Shown here: one piece after another, positions 40,760-53,308 of the stretch
How the letters are laid out: every line of letters begins with the position of its first letter
How positions within the stretch are numbered: the first letter of the stretch is position 1
Assembly: GCF_902167145.1 (NCBI RefSeq)
Contig: NC_050104.1
Span: 10,066,001-10,130,000 of the forward strand
Reading direction: 5' to 3'
Length of the DNA stretch: 64,000 nucleotides
DNA from: Zea mays
Taxonomy: Eukaryota > Streptophyta > Magnoliopsida > Poales > Poaceae
Made by a program: the position numbers and the translations under genes
Notes under the pieces: generated by a model
The model's database searches: none
The model's input: the letters and a program-made list of their open reading frames with translations, nothing else
What the model was told of the DNA's origin: nothing

Positions 40760-43700
40760 GAGCAGAGCGAGGGCGTCCACCACCTACTGTGCCCCCGCCC
40801 GGCCCCGCGGATCTCGCTCTCCAAAAACCTCTCCCTCCGTGCCAGGGCTCATCCCCACCGTGTCTCCACCACAGCTTCACATGCCCCCGCTTCCGCGATC
40901 CTCGCCCTCGTCCCGCATCTCCCCTTCCTTTGTTGTCGCGCCCTCCCGAGCTCCGACGCGTGCCATCCCCGCTTGATGCTTTCCTTGGAGAGCAGAGCGC
41001 CGGCCTTCAGAAATCTCCGCCCAAGATCACGCCTTCTGCTCCCCCATGCCTGGTCCACGCAAGGCCCACAATCCCTGCGCCTTCCCGATCGGCTTCGCCC
41101 ACTCAATCCACGTCCGCGCACACCAGCGCGGCCGCGCCATCCCCACGCTCTGTTGTTCATGAAGAGCACCCTAAAAACCCTAAACCCTCAGCTCCCACCC
41201 CCGCCACGGCCATGTCTCCCGCCGTGATCCCGCTCCCGCCCCACCATCTTCGCCCCCCGCTCCGCTCTCCGTCGGTGGAAGGGTCGCTACCGCCCCTGCC
41301 CTCGCCTCCGCAATCTATGGACGCCCCCGCCCCGAGACGTGCCCACACCTGTCTCGTTCTCCTCCTCGTCCCGACGCTCCTACTACTCCCCTCCATGGCG
41401 CGCAGGTACGCCTCCTCGTTCCCCCGCATGCCTCCCTATTCCACTTCTGTTGCCTCCTGACAGGCGAAGGCTCCGTGGGGTCCCTGTGCTGCGTGGGGGA
41501 CGAATCAGCGAGGGCGCTTAGCGTCGGTGAGGAGCTCATGGCCAAGAGACCATGCCGCCGGGTATACAGGATCGACGGACTGGCCTGTCTGTGTGGTGCG
41601 AAATCAAGATCTGCTGGGGGACAGGCTCTGTTGGTGTTCAATTTGCTATCTTGTTTTAGTTCTTGCTTGTTTCGATTGCCATATTAAGTTTCATACTGAT
41701 CTGGTAGGGTTTTGTTTCCCCTGCGAGGCGATTTCCTTCTTCTCTGTTGTGGTTGGGGTTGGGTGGTGTTAGTTTTGGTTAAACAATTCCCCTTTTGGAT
41801 TAGAGGGGACAGGGCAATGAACTAATTTGCCAACTCAAGCCCTTGTTGTACACATGGTTTAATCTTGGGTTACAGCACATGCACCTTTCAGATCGCTTGC
41901 AAAAGGTTGTTTAGCTATCCTTCTTCTCTGTTGTGGTTGGGGAAGCCGAGGTTCAACGAGGGTGCCGTGAGTCTGCTCTGGACGCTAGCTCTCTGTGCCG
42001 CACGGATCTAGCGCGGGAGCTCAGCCACGGCTCCGCGCACACACCCCGGCGACGTGATAGCACCCCCACCTCCAGATGCCTGCACTCTGCGCCGTGCAGA
42101 TCTCACACGGGAGCTCAGCCACGACACCTCAGGTAAATCTCCAGTCCGTCTCTTTGTTCCGCTCCATGCTCCATCCGAGGAGATCCTGCTTTCGTAGGTT
42201 CTTAACAACCCGTGCAAGATTTGACAGAACGCAACCTCGGGCTTGAAACCCTAGCTGCACATAGCTGTGCCTCACGTCCTCACCTCACCCACTGCACGGC
42301 AGGAATAGACGTGAAGGTCGCCAAGAATTATTGGAGGTACATCGACGCCCGACAGCTGCAGTAGGGATGGTGGTCGCCGTGCCGACAGTGGTGGGGATGG
42401 CCCTTGCGGCGACCATTTCTATTGTTGCGTTGTGAGAAGAAGATAACTTGTTTTTTAAGATTCAGTGTTTTATTATGTTTTGTGTAATTGTATATCGTAT
42501 TCATGTCCAATAATAAAAAATACTATAACTATGATGGAATCATCTCAACCCTGTTAGTATGGTACTTTGGTTTGTAGTTATAGGGTCAAAGTGTTACAAA
42601 GTTGCATTGTTTTTGGCATTAGAAAATATGATGGATCAACATGGACATTAGGTGCCAAAGGTCATCTTTTGTTTGGATTATTCAAAACAAATGCCCATCA
42701 ATTCCAATAAACGATAATGTTAGAACAGTTTGTGCAATAATTAAATAAAAAAATGTATCAGGTCCTACACTTCTTGGAACAAGAAATATTTTACGTCCAG
42801 TTTGGGAGTCTTAAGTTATAGTTTTAATGAACTGCAAAAAGCTTAACTTATCCTACGTTATTACCTTTTTGGTTGGTTTCTTACTTGGTTTGCTCCCCAA
42901 CAATTAAGCAGCATAATCTGTTGGGACTTGATTTTCTGTACTTATGCAGGTTGGGATTAGTATTTCATAAGTTGTGTAATATGTGTGGTAATGTTTCACC
43001 TGTGTTTCTACACTTTTAATCGAATCGGATTTATTCCATCGATTAGGATTGGTCCGCGTCGCTGTGCCGTTAACTAGTGATATGGAGATGTAGTCATCTC
43101 TGGTTGGGAATAGGAGCCGTTAGTGTTATCCTTTGATGGTTGACCCACTACGGGGATGAAATTTCCTGCTAGCGTGAAGGAGATGTGTGAGTGCCGGTTG
43201 AAGCGAGACTTCGCTATTGCCAGTCGGAGTTACTACGATTGGTCTTTGCTTTATAGAGTAACAGTTTTTGTGTGGTAAATCGGATCTGTCTTTCAAGAGA
43301 TCAGAAAAAAAAACGACATTCGGTCAGAGTAGATTTCGCCCAACGAATACAAGTAGCTGAATCTGTAGCTTTTTTTCTTTGCAAATGTGGAAACTATTTG
43401 GCATGTTGAGCTATTTTGTAGTCCCATGAGTTTGCCATTGAACATTGAAGGGTACTCATTATTTAACCTTGAATGATGGTCACGATGTTTGTACCCCTTG
43501 AACTATAGTGGACTACCACCCAAGTGTTTTTTTGAAGTTTGAACAGAGGGTTATCCAATTTCCATTGTTCCAAGATAACGGAAATAAGATACGAAACAGG
43601 TAATGTTGATGTTTTCTAGGGGGCTGTAGGTTTGATTTGACCCCACGATGGATGTAGGACATTGTCTTTTGTTATTGATTTTTTTGTAATGTGTAGGATT

Positions 43701-44074
43701 GAAATTGAAAAGTTATATTTCCTATTTATTGATAAAACCATTTTGTTTTCAATATGAAGTTTCCTTTGGTTTGGCAATTCATTGTCAAATAGATACCCAC
43801 TTGTTCTGCAATTACCAAACATGTTCTCTCTTTTTTAACTCTAAACCTGGAAAATCTTCTGTGGTATCATACCCTACTTTATTTTAGGGTGTCATTGTAT
43901 TCTCCTAAATTGATACTAAGCTTTTGATAGATTTGAGTGATATATCAGCAACAGTTCATGAGTATGTGCCTGAAACTATTTGGAATTTCCTTGCTCTTAA
44001 GTCCTATTGCACACTTGTTGCTGTTTTATTGTGTTTGTTTGTTGAATATGGTTGATAAAAAACTTATGATACAG
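40760..44074. other. Left part of the composite Helitron, origin of sequence unclear
   Basis: GC-rich, Pro/Ser-codon-rich sequence to ~41460 with a possible donor CGCAG/GTACGC at ~41405, resembling the 5' untranslated and first coding part of captured genes; I recognise no protein. A 24-bp exact direct repeat lies at 41735-41758 and 41919-41942. A diverged ~50-bp duplication (GGGAGCTCAGCCACG) lies at ~41995-42125. From ~42450 it is AT-rich, intron-like, and ends in the acceptor of the eIF5A exon. No supported gene. Confidence 0.4.
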
Positions 44075-44288
44075 GTTGTGGAGGTTTCTACCTCCAAGAC
44101 TGGTAAGCATGGCCATGCCAAATGCCACTTTGTCGCCATAGACATTTTCAATGGGAAAAAGCTTGAAGATATTGTTCCTTCATCACACAACTATGATGTA
44201 AGTTAATTTCTGTCTGTTCTCTGCTTAGCTAAGTTATTTTGATAGTTCACTTCATATGTCACTGACAAGTTCAATTTTTTTAGATTCC

Positions 44289-44905
44289 TGTTGGGGACTT
44301 GTTCTCAAATGCTAAGAATTAAGAACAAGGTAACATAAAATGTTAAATATTAAAGCCCTTCGCCCCCCGAAGCATTATTTCCTCAAGGATTTAATGAACT
44401 TCGGACGAAGGTTAGAAATGATACAATTACGAAGGTTGAGTCTTCGTAATTGAACTCTCAAAGATTATATAAAACAATGCGAAACATGAAACATTAAAGA
44501 CAAGTAAATTATAAGTAAACGACATTATTTTTATATTATATAAACTTGATGTATTCAAATATTAAATACATTTATACCTCTGCCTTGGCAAAGAATAATT
44601 TCCGAGTGATGCGATTGCAATTACAGGGATGCGTGAACAGTAAAGGAATACTGTTCACTATTTATAGGCACAGGACACAGCCTGTGAGGAATTACAATCA
44701 TGCCCCTCATAAAAGTTTACAACATTGACTCAGACCTTTATGGGCTAAAAAGTCATTCTATCTTTAAGTCGGTTCGCCCCTTCATCTTCGGATATGTTGC
44801 AATACCGAAGCTTCATGAATGGTGCCTTCGGCGTCACGTATGAGCAGCTTCAGTCGAAGCTGTTTCTTTCTACAGGACCTTCGGCGACGAAGCATGGTCC
44901 CAACA
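44289..44905 (-). repeat. 3' LTR of the 44.3-53.9 kb element
   Basis: 617 bp, TGTTGGGACC...GTCCCCAACA on the minus strand, TATAAATA at 44659-44666 (minus). Confidence 0.92.
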
Positions 44906-45162
44906 GTAGCCCCTTCGCGGTGCTAGATCGTTTTTCGTAACGAGCTTGATCCGTGAAAAAAGTCTCTTAGGCTTCAGGAAGCCGAAGGTCCGAAAAACAC
45001 CTTCCCTGAGCTCGTTGTCGAGAAACGATACAATTTGCGAGCGCGTAGCGGTCCCACCCTGCAGGTTTGCTATTTGGTCTCTGCGGCCCACTGCGCAGCG
45101 GGTGTGAGCAGTTGTTTGCCTGGTGTAAAGATCCTGACGATTCACCTTCTTACCTGCAGTAC

Positions 45163-45170
45163 TATATAAA
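45163..45170 (+). promoter_or_regulatory. TATA box of the antisense gene in the 44.3-53.9 kb element
   Basis: TATATAAA on the plus strand, ~200 bases upstream of the ATG at 45367 and outside the LTR. It gives the antisense gene an independent promoter pointing against pol. Confidence 0.65.
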
Positions 45171-45366
45171 CAGACGAGTAGGTGTGAAGTTACCACAGCA
45201 TTCATTGCTATTGTACTATTTTGCTGCCAAAATTTTTAACCATAGCCGAAGCTTGAGCCTCGCAATCAGATGAAGCTCCAGTTTAGAGCCTACTTTGTCA
45301 GAAGAAAAGCTTCGGAAGAAGAAGTTATTTAGTTCCCAAGAAATCTTTCAAGAAATTCAGAATTAA

Positions 45367-48300
45367 ATGGCCAGAGTGTGCTCTACCGCTAGAGTTGAGC
45401 GTGAAGGAGGCGAAGCCGAAGGAGCGGAGACTGTTCCTATCTCCGAAGCAATGCAACGATCCGGATTGGTGACCTCGAAAGGAATCCCCACTGCCGAGAC
45501 AGAAGAGACTGTTGCCGATACAGAACAAGTTGCTGCCGAAGCGGAAGGAGATATTGAGGAAGCTGATTCCGATGATGATTATCATATCGTCGTACCGAGC
45601 AAGCCCAGCCATTTGGACTTTGGAAAGTCGACTGTCTCCAAGGCTGATTTCGCCAAAATGGTGAAGTCGGGGTATTTCAGTGAAAATGAGAAGAATCTGC
45701 TTCGCTTCGGGGGGAGGAAACTACCCCGAAGCCAGAAAAGGATGAAATAGTTATTTTCAAGAGTTTTCTGAAAGCTGGGTTGAGATTTCCTTTGAATAGA
45801 ATGATTTCTGATGTTCTGCAAAGGTTTGGGATCTATTTTCATCAGCTAACTCCCAACGCCATTGTCAGGCTTAGCGTTTATATCTGGGCTCTCCGAAGCC
45901 AGGCGGTGGAGCCGTTTGCCGACAGCTTCTGTCGAGTTCATGAGCTGCATTACCAGACCAAGGCCAGAAAAGATGGATTGCATGAAAATTTTGGTTGCTA
46001 TAATTTTGCTTATCGGAAAACCACAAAGTTTCCTGTGATCAGCTACCGAAGCAAATGGCCGGCAGGCTGGAAGTCGGAATGGTTTTATGTCAAAGTTGAC
46101 GAAGACAAAGAGAAGCTGGTTCAGAGCCCTCTTGAACTGATCTTCGGAGAAACAAGACCCCAATGCAAAATGGTAGTAGAAGGTCCAACTTGGGTTGCAT
46201 TGGGTGAGTTCAAAATTATTGCAGAACATATTGGCACTAGAGATATAGTGCAAGAATTTATGGCCTTCAGGGTATTTCCAACTATGAAAGAGTGGACTAT
46301 GCCGAAGCTTAAAGGGGAAAAGAAAGAGGGGGAACTCGTCCGACTGCCCTATTATTATAAGTTTAAGAAATTTTTTAAAGCACCCTGCCAAGAATGGCTT
46401 GATACAATTGAAATAATGAGTAATGAAATTCTTGGAAATTACTCCAAAAAAGAAGACCAACTGATGACAGCAGCCTTCGGCACTCGGCCGAAGCGAAGGC
46501 TGAACAGGGTGCTTGATGCTATAGGATTTGAATATGCTGATTATGGTCGACTGGGCGGAGATGCTGGAGGCCCGAAGCGAAAAAGAATTGCCAGCGCTAC
46601 TGACGAAGAAGTCGCCAAGGTAGCCAAAAAGAAAAAGAAAGATTCTGAAAAACTTAGCCCTGAAGAGTTAAACCTTGAGCCGAAGGTGGCCACTACAAGA
46701 AAGAGAAAAAGTGCATCTCCAGAGCCGGAAACGCTGGTTCGAGAAGAAGATACTCCTGCTACTCCTTATGCTGTTGAAGTAGAAGAGATTATGAAGGTAA
46801 TGACTGAACCCTTGCCTATCAGGCTAAGTCCGCTGGCGCTGGAACTGACAAAGTTTTTTCAGAAGGGTCAGGCAGCTTCGGCAGATGAAGGTCCTACACT
46901 ACCGAAAAATCGAAGGATTATTCAAATAGCAGATGTAATTCATGGGACACCGTCTCCAACACCGGCATCAAAAATTGCCATTGATCAAACTGCCGAAACT
47001 GCCGAAGCTAAAGGCACCGCAGCCGAAGCCACCAGAGCGGAAATTTTCGAAGCTGATACTGGCGCAGCCGAAGCTACTGAGGCTGAAATCGGGGCCACGG
47101 AAGATTCAAACCTAGAAGAGACACTTGAAGTTATTGATAACATACTCCTAAAAATGACTGAGAAGGAATTTGTTGTGGCTGCGGCAAGCACAGCTACTGA
47201 AAAGGGGAAAGAACAAGCTAAGGACATTTTGGAGGAAGAAGATTTTGAATTTCAAGATTTACTTGGGCAAGGACTGACAGACGCTGAAAAAGCAGAACTT
47301 AAAAAATGTGCTATAGCCTGCGGATATAAGCCAGGGGCTACACTGTTCGGCGGTGTTAATGAAGGAAAACTGAGGTGCCTTCGAAACCGCAGCGAAGCCA
47401 AAATTGTTAGAACTCTCTGCAAAAACATTGGCTTGCCGAAGCTAGAAGCAGACCTGTGTCGTTATCAACGACACCATATCGTCGGAAGCTTGCTTTTTGC
47501 TAACTTCAAGATATCAAATATTTTTGTTATTTTATTACTATTATTATTATCTTTTAGGTCGTGTTTTAACGAAGATCGTTTCGACAGAGCATATTATTAA
47601 GCAAGGTCCTAAAAATGCAACAAGATCTGGAAGAAGAGAAAAACAAATCCATGATTCAAGATTTGGCTGAGAAAGTTGAAAATTACGAAGCTAATCTAAA
47701 AAAGAAAGACTTCACAATCCAAGACCTTGAAATCATGGTCAAAGAGCACGAAGGTGCATTAGAAAAGAAAGATTTTGTTATTCAGGCCATTGAGGGTTCT
47801 TTGGCTGAAGTCCAAAGTGAGAATAACAAATTAAAGGATGAATTGCTCCGACAGTCAGAAAAATTCGAGCAAGAGAAGAAATATCTTGAAGCAAGCCTGA
47901 AGACTGAAGTGGATAAATACTCAAATTTACAGAAATCCTTTAAGGAACTTTAGGAGAAATGCTTAAGCTTCGGCAGCCGATGCGTGCAGCGGCTGAAGGA
48001 TGTATTTCACTCTGTTGGAGCTAGCTCTGCGAAATTTACCCCTTCAGCTGAAAATCTGCCGAGAACATTAGAATATATTGAAGGCGAAGTTGATGCCCTT
48101 GACGAAGTTATTGGTGGGCACGCCGACTTCTGCGCCCTGGTAGCTTCGCGGGGCACAGCTACTGCTTTTTTGAAGGCTGGCTGCACGCATGGAATCATTG
48201 TGAACAGACCAAACTTCAGCTTGTCAGCTTCAGATTTGATAGATATCCCAAGCCTAGCCCGAAGTATTGGAAATAGATTCATGACCCAGATCTGGGTAAG

Positions 48301-48440
48301 TGGCGGGCGAAAAATGGCAGGCGACCAAGCTCGAAGCCATCTTAAGCCGGTAAGAAACTTATGTTTGTTACTTTTACCTTCTCCTTTGAAATTTGCACCT
48401 TTCTTACTCTGCTGTTTGGTATACATAGGATGACGAAGTT
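45367..48440 (+). pseudogene. Antisense gene of the 44.3-53.9 kb element (PF04195-like, coiled coil; nearly intact)
   Basis: Plus-strand multi-exon gene opposite to pol. The N-terminal acidic exon starts MARVCSTARVEREGGEAEGA. A single extra G in the run at ~45712 shifts frame, after which 45780 on gives PLNRMISDVLQRFGIYFHQL, WFYVKVDEDKEK, IGTRDIVQEFMAFRVFP and a Lys-rich segment (KVAKKKKKDSEKLSPEEL). A conserved CGYKPGATLFGGV block lies near 47325. After an intron at ~47510-47600 there is a clear coiled coil (47615-47950: LAEKVENYEANLKKKDFTIQ). One TAG at ~47951-47953 interrupts it. The last domain (47984-48350) contains DEVIGGHADFCALVASRGTA; a GTAAGA donor leads to a short terminal exon DDEVEE. 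Unknown function, possibly DNA/RNA-associated. Confidence 0.75.
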
Positions 48441-48952
48441 GAAGAATGATGAAGCTGAAGTTTAACGAAGCTGAAGACGAAGCCTAAGCTGAAGCTTAAA
48501 GTTGTTTACAATATGCTTTCCTGCAAAAATTCTGGAAAAACTCTTGTAATATGGCTATGAAACAACTTATGTAAATTTGTACATACCTTGTAATATATTC
48601 TATCTCCCTTATCCGCATACAGTCTGCTTTGCTGTGGACGAAACTTGTCTTTTGAGCCGAAGGCGAAAAACACCTTCCCTTTTTTTCGTACACAACGAAG
48701 CATAAAATATTTTTCCTTCGAAGCTTTTCCTCATTTCTGAAGCACCTGTCTTCTTTTGTGTAGTATGATGAAGATTCTATATATGTCTAAATGAATGTTT
48801 ATGAATGCAAATGACATGATGAAATGTATTGTGCAAATGAATATTGGGACACATGTTCAAAAACCATAAGCATAGCCCTTCATCCCCTCAAGAATGATAC
48901 AAATCTTTTTGCCGTTTACTTTTCGGCTTCACCGTTTACTTTTCGGTGTATC

Positions 48953-49130
48953 AGCGTTGACTTTTCGCTGTAAGCCTCCCTTGGGAGCTTCTTCGCCTTT
49001 TACTTTCAGCGGAATCAGCGTTTATTTTTCGCTGTAAGCCTCCCTTAGGAGCTTCTTCGCCTTTTTCTTTCAGCGGAATCAACGTTTATTTTTCGCTGTA
49101 GGCTCTGCATTCCCTTAGGAACGACTTTTG
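48953..49130. repeat. 64-bp direct repeats downstream of the antisense gene
   Basis: AGCGTTGACTTTTCGCTGTA, AGCGTTTATTTTTCGCTGTA and AACGTTTATTTTTCGCTGTA begin successive copies near 48953, 49017 and 49081. The Huck-like derivative has repeats at the same relative place. Confidence 0.7.
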
Positions 49131-49322
49131 AGCTTCTCCCTGCTTCCTTTTCTTTTTACCTTTGCGTTTACATTTACATTTCTGGGGGATATCATTCTCA
49201 TAGAATTGAAATAAAGAAAAAATTACATGTTGTGGCCCCATTAAAAACCTTTCTCCCCCTTTGGAAAGGAAAAGGGTGCCACAAAAAAGAATATAAAAAA
49301 TTACATCAAACTAAACATAATA

Positions 49323-51017
49323 TCACCGAAGCTCATCCGCATTCCACGATCTAGGAATGTCGTTGCCGTCCATATCCTTCAATCTGTAGGAACCGGGTCT
49401 TGACGAAGATACTACTAAAAAGGGGCCTTCCCACTTCAACTGTAGTTTGCCTATTGTCTCAGGATTGGCTACTCTTCGAAGTACCAAGTGTCCCGGTTCA
49501 ATGTTCTTCAGCTTAACCTTTCTGTCACGCCATTTTATTGTTTCAACTTGATATTTATTGATGTTTTCCACGGCTTGAAGTCTGATCCCTTCAATAGCAT
49601 CTTTTTCTACAGAGCAATCAGCTTCATTTTCGCCTTCTGCCGAAGCTACTGTCCTTATTGATCCTGTTTTGGCCTCTTCTGGGGTTATTGCTTCGTCACC
49701 GAACAATAGTTTGAAGGGTGTAAAGCCTGTTGATCTTGACATGGTTGTGTTGTGACTCCACACCACTTTGATTAACTCGTCTGGCCACTTTCCCCTAGGC
49801 TGATTGAAGATTGACTTCATTATTCCTGTCATTATGATCCCATTGGCTCTTTCGACAAGTCCATTTGACTCTAGGTGTCGGACTGATGCAAAATGGATCT
49901 TCGTGCCGATTTGATCACAAAATTCTCTAAAGGCTTCAGAATCAAACTGTGTCCCATTGTCCACAGTAATAGCCTTCGGCACTCCGAAGCGACAAACAAT
50001 GTTTTGCCAGAAAAACTTTTGAATAGTAAATGAAGTTATTGTGGCTAAGGGCTTTGCCTCAATCCATTTGGAAAAATATTCCACTGCCACCACCACATAT
50101 CTTAAGTTCCCCTATGCTGGTGGTAATGGACCTAGCAAATCAAGACCCCACCTTTGCAACGGCCAAGTGGGTTGTATTAATTGAGTTAAAGACGAAGGTT
50201 GTTTTTGATCTCTTGCACATTTCTGACAACCTTCGCACTTTTGTACTAAATCCGCTGCATCCGAAGCTGCCTTTGGCCAATAAAATCCTTAGCGAAAAAC
50301 CTTCCCAAGCAAGGGCCTAGATCCAATGTGAGATCCACACAGATCTGCATGTATGTCCTTCATTAATTCTATACCTTCGGACCTGGATAAACACTTGAGC
50401 AATGGGGAACAGACCCCACGCTTGTATAACTCCCCTTCTATTATGACATATGGTCGAGCTCTTGCTTCTATTCTCCTGTTATAAGCTTCATCGTCTGAAA
50501 GAAAATTACCCTGAAGAAAAGAGATGATCTCAGTTCTCCAATCTTCACTATAAACAGGGGATATGTTAAGGATTGCTCTTTCAAGAAGCTCGACCGAAGG
50601 TGCTTTTATTGTTTCAAAAAATACTTCCGAAGGTATAGGCAACCCCTGGGCTGCTGACTTAGCCAATAAATCAGCGTATTCATTTTCTCCACGAGGAATA
50701 TTTTTGACAGAAAAACCTTCGAAGGAAGCCTCAATCCTTCGGACTGTATCTAGATACTTTTCAAGCTTCGGGTCTCTTGCTTTGTAGCTCTTGTCAATAT
50801 GACTAGAGATAACTTGAGAATCAATTTTAAGTATGGCCCTTCTGATTCCCATTGCCTTTAATTTCCGAAGACCCAAAAGCAGAGCTTCATACTCAGCAAT
50901 GTTATTTGTGCAACTATAATCAAGTCTTGCCGCATAACAAGTTTTAACTTTGGAAGGTGAAACCAACACAGCAGCCGCTCCTGCTCCGAAGGTTCCCCAA
51001 GACCCATTGCAAAACAC
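49323..51017 (-). pseudogene. Second RNase H and integrase of the 44.3-53.9 kb element
   Basis: 50289-51017: archaeal-type RNase H, starting within WTVFCNGSWGTFGAGAAAVL (first acidic residue replaced: FCNGS where the family has F-D-G-S), with NNIAEYEALLLGLRKL and the LKIDSQV catalytic Asp. It is followed by the integrase zinc domain, broken by a TAA at ~50286-50288 and a TAG at ~50112. 49323-50096: integrase core (VAVEYFSKWIEAK with Glu at the usual first Asp position, ITVDNGTQFDS, NGLVERANG) and C-terminal domain (PGHLVLRRVANPE, WEGPFLVVSSS). Normal stop at 49323. Confidence 0.85.
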
Positions 51018-51356
51018 TGTCCATGCTTCAGCATCTTTATTTGTTTCTTGCTCCTGAGCCCCTGGCGTCTAGTCAGCAATGAAGTCTGCTAACGCCTGGG
51101 ACTGAATTGAAGATCTATGAACATAATCAATACAAAATTCATTGAGCTATACAGCCCATTTTCCAATCCTTCCAGTAGCTTCTCGGTTTCTCATAATATC
51201 CTTCAGAGGTTGTGAAGAAGGAACAATTATGTTGTAAGCTTGAAAATAGTGTCGAAGCTTCCTGGAGGCCATCAAGTCAGCATACAGTACCTTCTCCAAT
51301 TCTGTATAATTTTTCTTTGATAAACTAAGAACCTCGGATACAAAATATATTGGGGC

Positions 51357-53264
51357 CTACCTCTTAACTTGGCCTTCAAGCTTCTCCTGAACAAGTGTTG
51401 CACTTACCGCTGAGTGCGAAGCTGTCACATATAATAACAAAGGAGCCCCTGGCGTAGGTGGAGTTAATGTTGTTAGATCTATCAAATACTGCTTCAGTTC
51501 TTCGAAGGCCTTCTGCTGGATTGGTCCCCATTGAAAGACTTCGGCTGACTTCAGCACTTCGAAGAATGGTAAGTTTCTCTCTGCTGATCTAGATATGAAT
51601 CTGTTGAGGGACGCCAGCCTTCCTGTCAATCTTTGAGCCCCCTTTTTTGTACTTGGTGGTTCCATTCGAAGTATAGCTTCGATTTTTCTTGGATTAGCCT
51701 CGATTCCCTTTGTTGAGACTAGGCAACCGAGAAATTTCCCCTTCTTTACTCCGAAGACACATTTTTCTGGATTCAACTTTAGACCAGCCTGTCTAAAATT
51801 AGCGAAGGTCTCCTGCAAATCAGCAATGTGGTTATCTTGCTTCGTGCTTTTTACAATGATATCATCAACATAAGTTAGCACATTACTGCCTATCTGAGAA
51901 TGAAGGACCTTCGCTGTCATTCTGCTGAAACTTCCTCCGGCATTCTTAAGCCCCTCAGGCATCCGAAGGTAACAATATGTCCCACTAGGGGTTATGAAGC
52001 TGGTTTTCGGTTCATCCTCCTTCTTCATCCATATTTGGTGATAGCCTGAATAGCAATCCAGCAAACTCATAAGCTCTAATGAAGCTGCTGCATCAACTAA
52101 GGAATCTATCCTTGGCAATGGAAATTCGTCCTTCGGACAGGCTTTATTGAGGTCAGTAAAATCGATACACATTCTCCATTTACCATTGACCTTCTTCACC
52201 ATAACAGTGTTAGCCAACCATTCTGGGTATTTTACCTCTCTAATAACTCCGGCACTGAGGAGTCTTTTCACTTCATTCCGAGCACCTTCGGCCTTGTCAT
52301 CAGACATCTTCCGAAGTCTCTGCTTCCTAGGTCTGAATGATGGATCAACATTGAGTGAGTGCTCAATAACATCCCTGTTAACTCCACAAAGATCATTAGC
52401 TGACCAAGCAAAAACATCTTTATTGTTGAACAAAAACCTTATCAAGGTTTTCTCCTGCTCTTCGGACAATTGAGATCCCAATAGCACCTTCTGCTCTGCT
52501 ATATCCTCACATAAGAGCATGGGTTTTGGCTGGTCAGCCGAAGCAGCTTTTTCCCTTCTGAACTTGTATTGCTCACAAGCTTCAGTTCCATCTATATTAT
52601 GGATTGCTTTTGAGTCTGTCCAATTTCCTTCGGCCCTTCTGGCAGCTTCTTGACTTCCATGAATAGCAATGGGCCCTTGGTCCGAAGGTATCTTCATGCA
52701 AAGATAAGCTGGATGCAGAATTGCTTCGAAGCCATTAAGAGTACCACGACCAATGATTGCATTGTAAGGGTATTCCATGTCAACAATATCAAACATAACT
52801 TGTTCAGTCCTTGTGTTGTTGATAAATCCGAAGGCCACTGACATTGAGATTTTGTCGAGTGCTACAATCTGCCTTCCTCCGAAGCCGCAAAGGGGATGTG
52901 TGGCATCAAGAATTTTATCTTCGGGCTCTTGCATCTGTCTGAAGGCTTTAGCAAATATGATATCAGCTGCACTGCCTGTATCAACCAAAACATTGTGGAC
53001 CAGAAATCCTTTGATAACACAAGAGATAACCATAGCATCGTTGTGTGGGTAATCCTTGAGTTGAAGATACTCTTGGGAGAAGGTAATAGGAATGTGAGAC
53101 CATCTTGACTTGATGAAGGGTCCTTGCACCCCGACATGCTGTACCCTTCTCTGTGCCTCCTTCTTCTGCTTCTTGTTGACTGGCTCTGAACATGAACCGC
53201 CTGTTATCGGGAGTACCAGCTTCGAAGCCGAAGCAGTTCCAGCTTGAATGTTGAACGAAGCCAT
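51357..53264 (-). CDS. Protease-reverse transcriptase frame of the 44.3-53.9 kb element
   Basis: 635-codon open frame starting MASFNIQAG 45 bases after the LTR. Protease: NVLVDTGSAADIIFAKAF (catalytic DTG intact) and YNAIIGRGTLNGF. Reverse transcriptase: KWRMCIDFTDLNKACPKDEF, LLDCYSGYHQIWM, MPEGLKNAGGSFSRM and TYVDDIIVKS (paired Asp intact). It ends at a TAG (51357-51359) in the connection region, most simply a CAG-to-TAG change; further stops at ~51150 and ~51070 follow. The absence of gag before protease is unusual. Reverse transcriptase motif 4 has MPEGLKN instead of the usual MPFGLKN. Confidence 0.85.
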   Translation of the reverse strand: MASFNIQAGTASASKLVLPITGGSCSEPVNKKQKKEAQRRVQHVGVQGPFIKSRWSHIPITFSQEYLQLKDYPHNDAMVISCVIKGFLVHNVLVDTGSAADIIFAKAFRQMQEPEDKILDATHPLCGFGGRQIVALDKISMSVAFGFINNTRTEQVMFDIVDMEYPYNAIIGRGTLNGFEAILHPAYLCMKIPSDQGPIAIHGSQEAARRAEGNWTDSKAIHNIDGTEACEQYKFRREKAASADQPKPMLLCEDIAEQKVLLGSQLSEEQEKTLIRFLFNNKDVFAWSANDLCGVNRDVIEHSLNVDPSFRPRKQRLRKMSDDKAEGARNEVKRLLSAGVIREVKYPEWLANTVMVKKVNGKWRMCIDFTDLNKACPKDEFPLPRIDSLVDAAASLELMSLLDCYSGYHQIWMKKEDEPKTSFITPSGTYCYLRMPEGLKNAGGSFSRMTAKVLHSQIGSNVLTYVDDIIVKSTKQDNHIADLQETFANFRQAGLKLNPEKCVFGVKKGKFLGCLVSTKGIEANPRKIEAILRMEPPSTKKGAQRLTGRLASLNRFISRSAERNLPFFEVLKSAEVFQWGPIQQKAFEELKQYLIDLTTLTPPTPGAPLLLYVTASHSAVSATLVQEKLEGQVKR

Positions 53265-53308
53265 CAGCTCAGAAAAGTGGAAGTGAGTTCACCGGAGGTG
53301 GGCGCCAA

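Noticed and set aside
40789..41460. A proline/serine-rich 223-aa frame as a gene
   Set aside because: Low-complexity GC-rich sequence open on both strands, no domain; more likely captured untranslated or promoter-proximal DNA.
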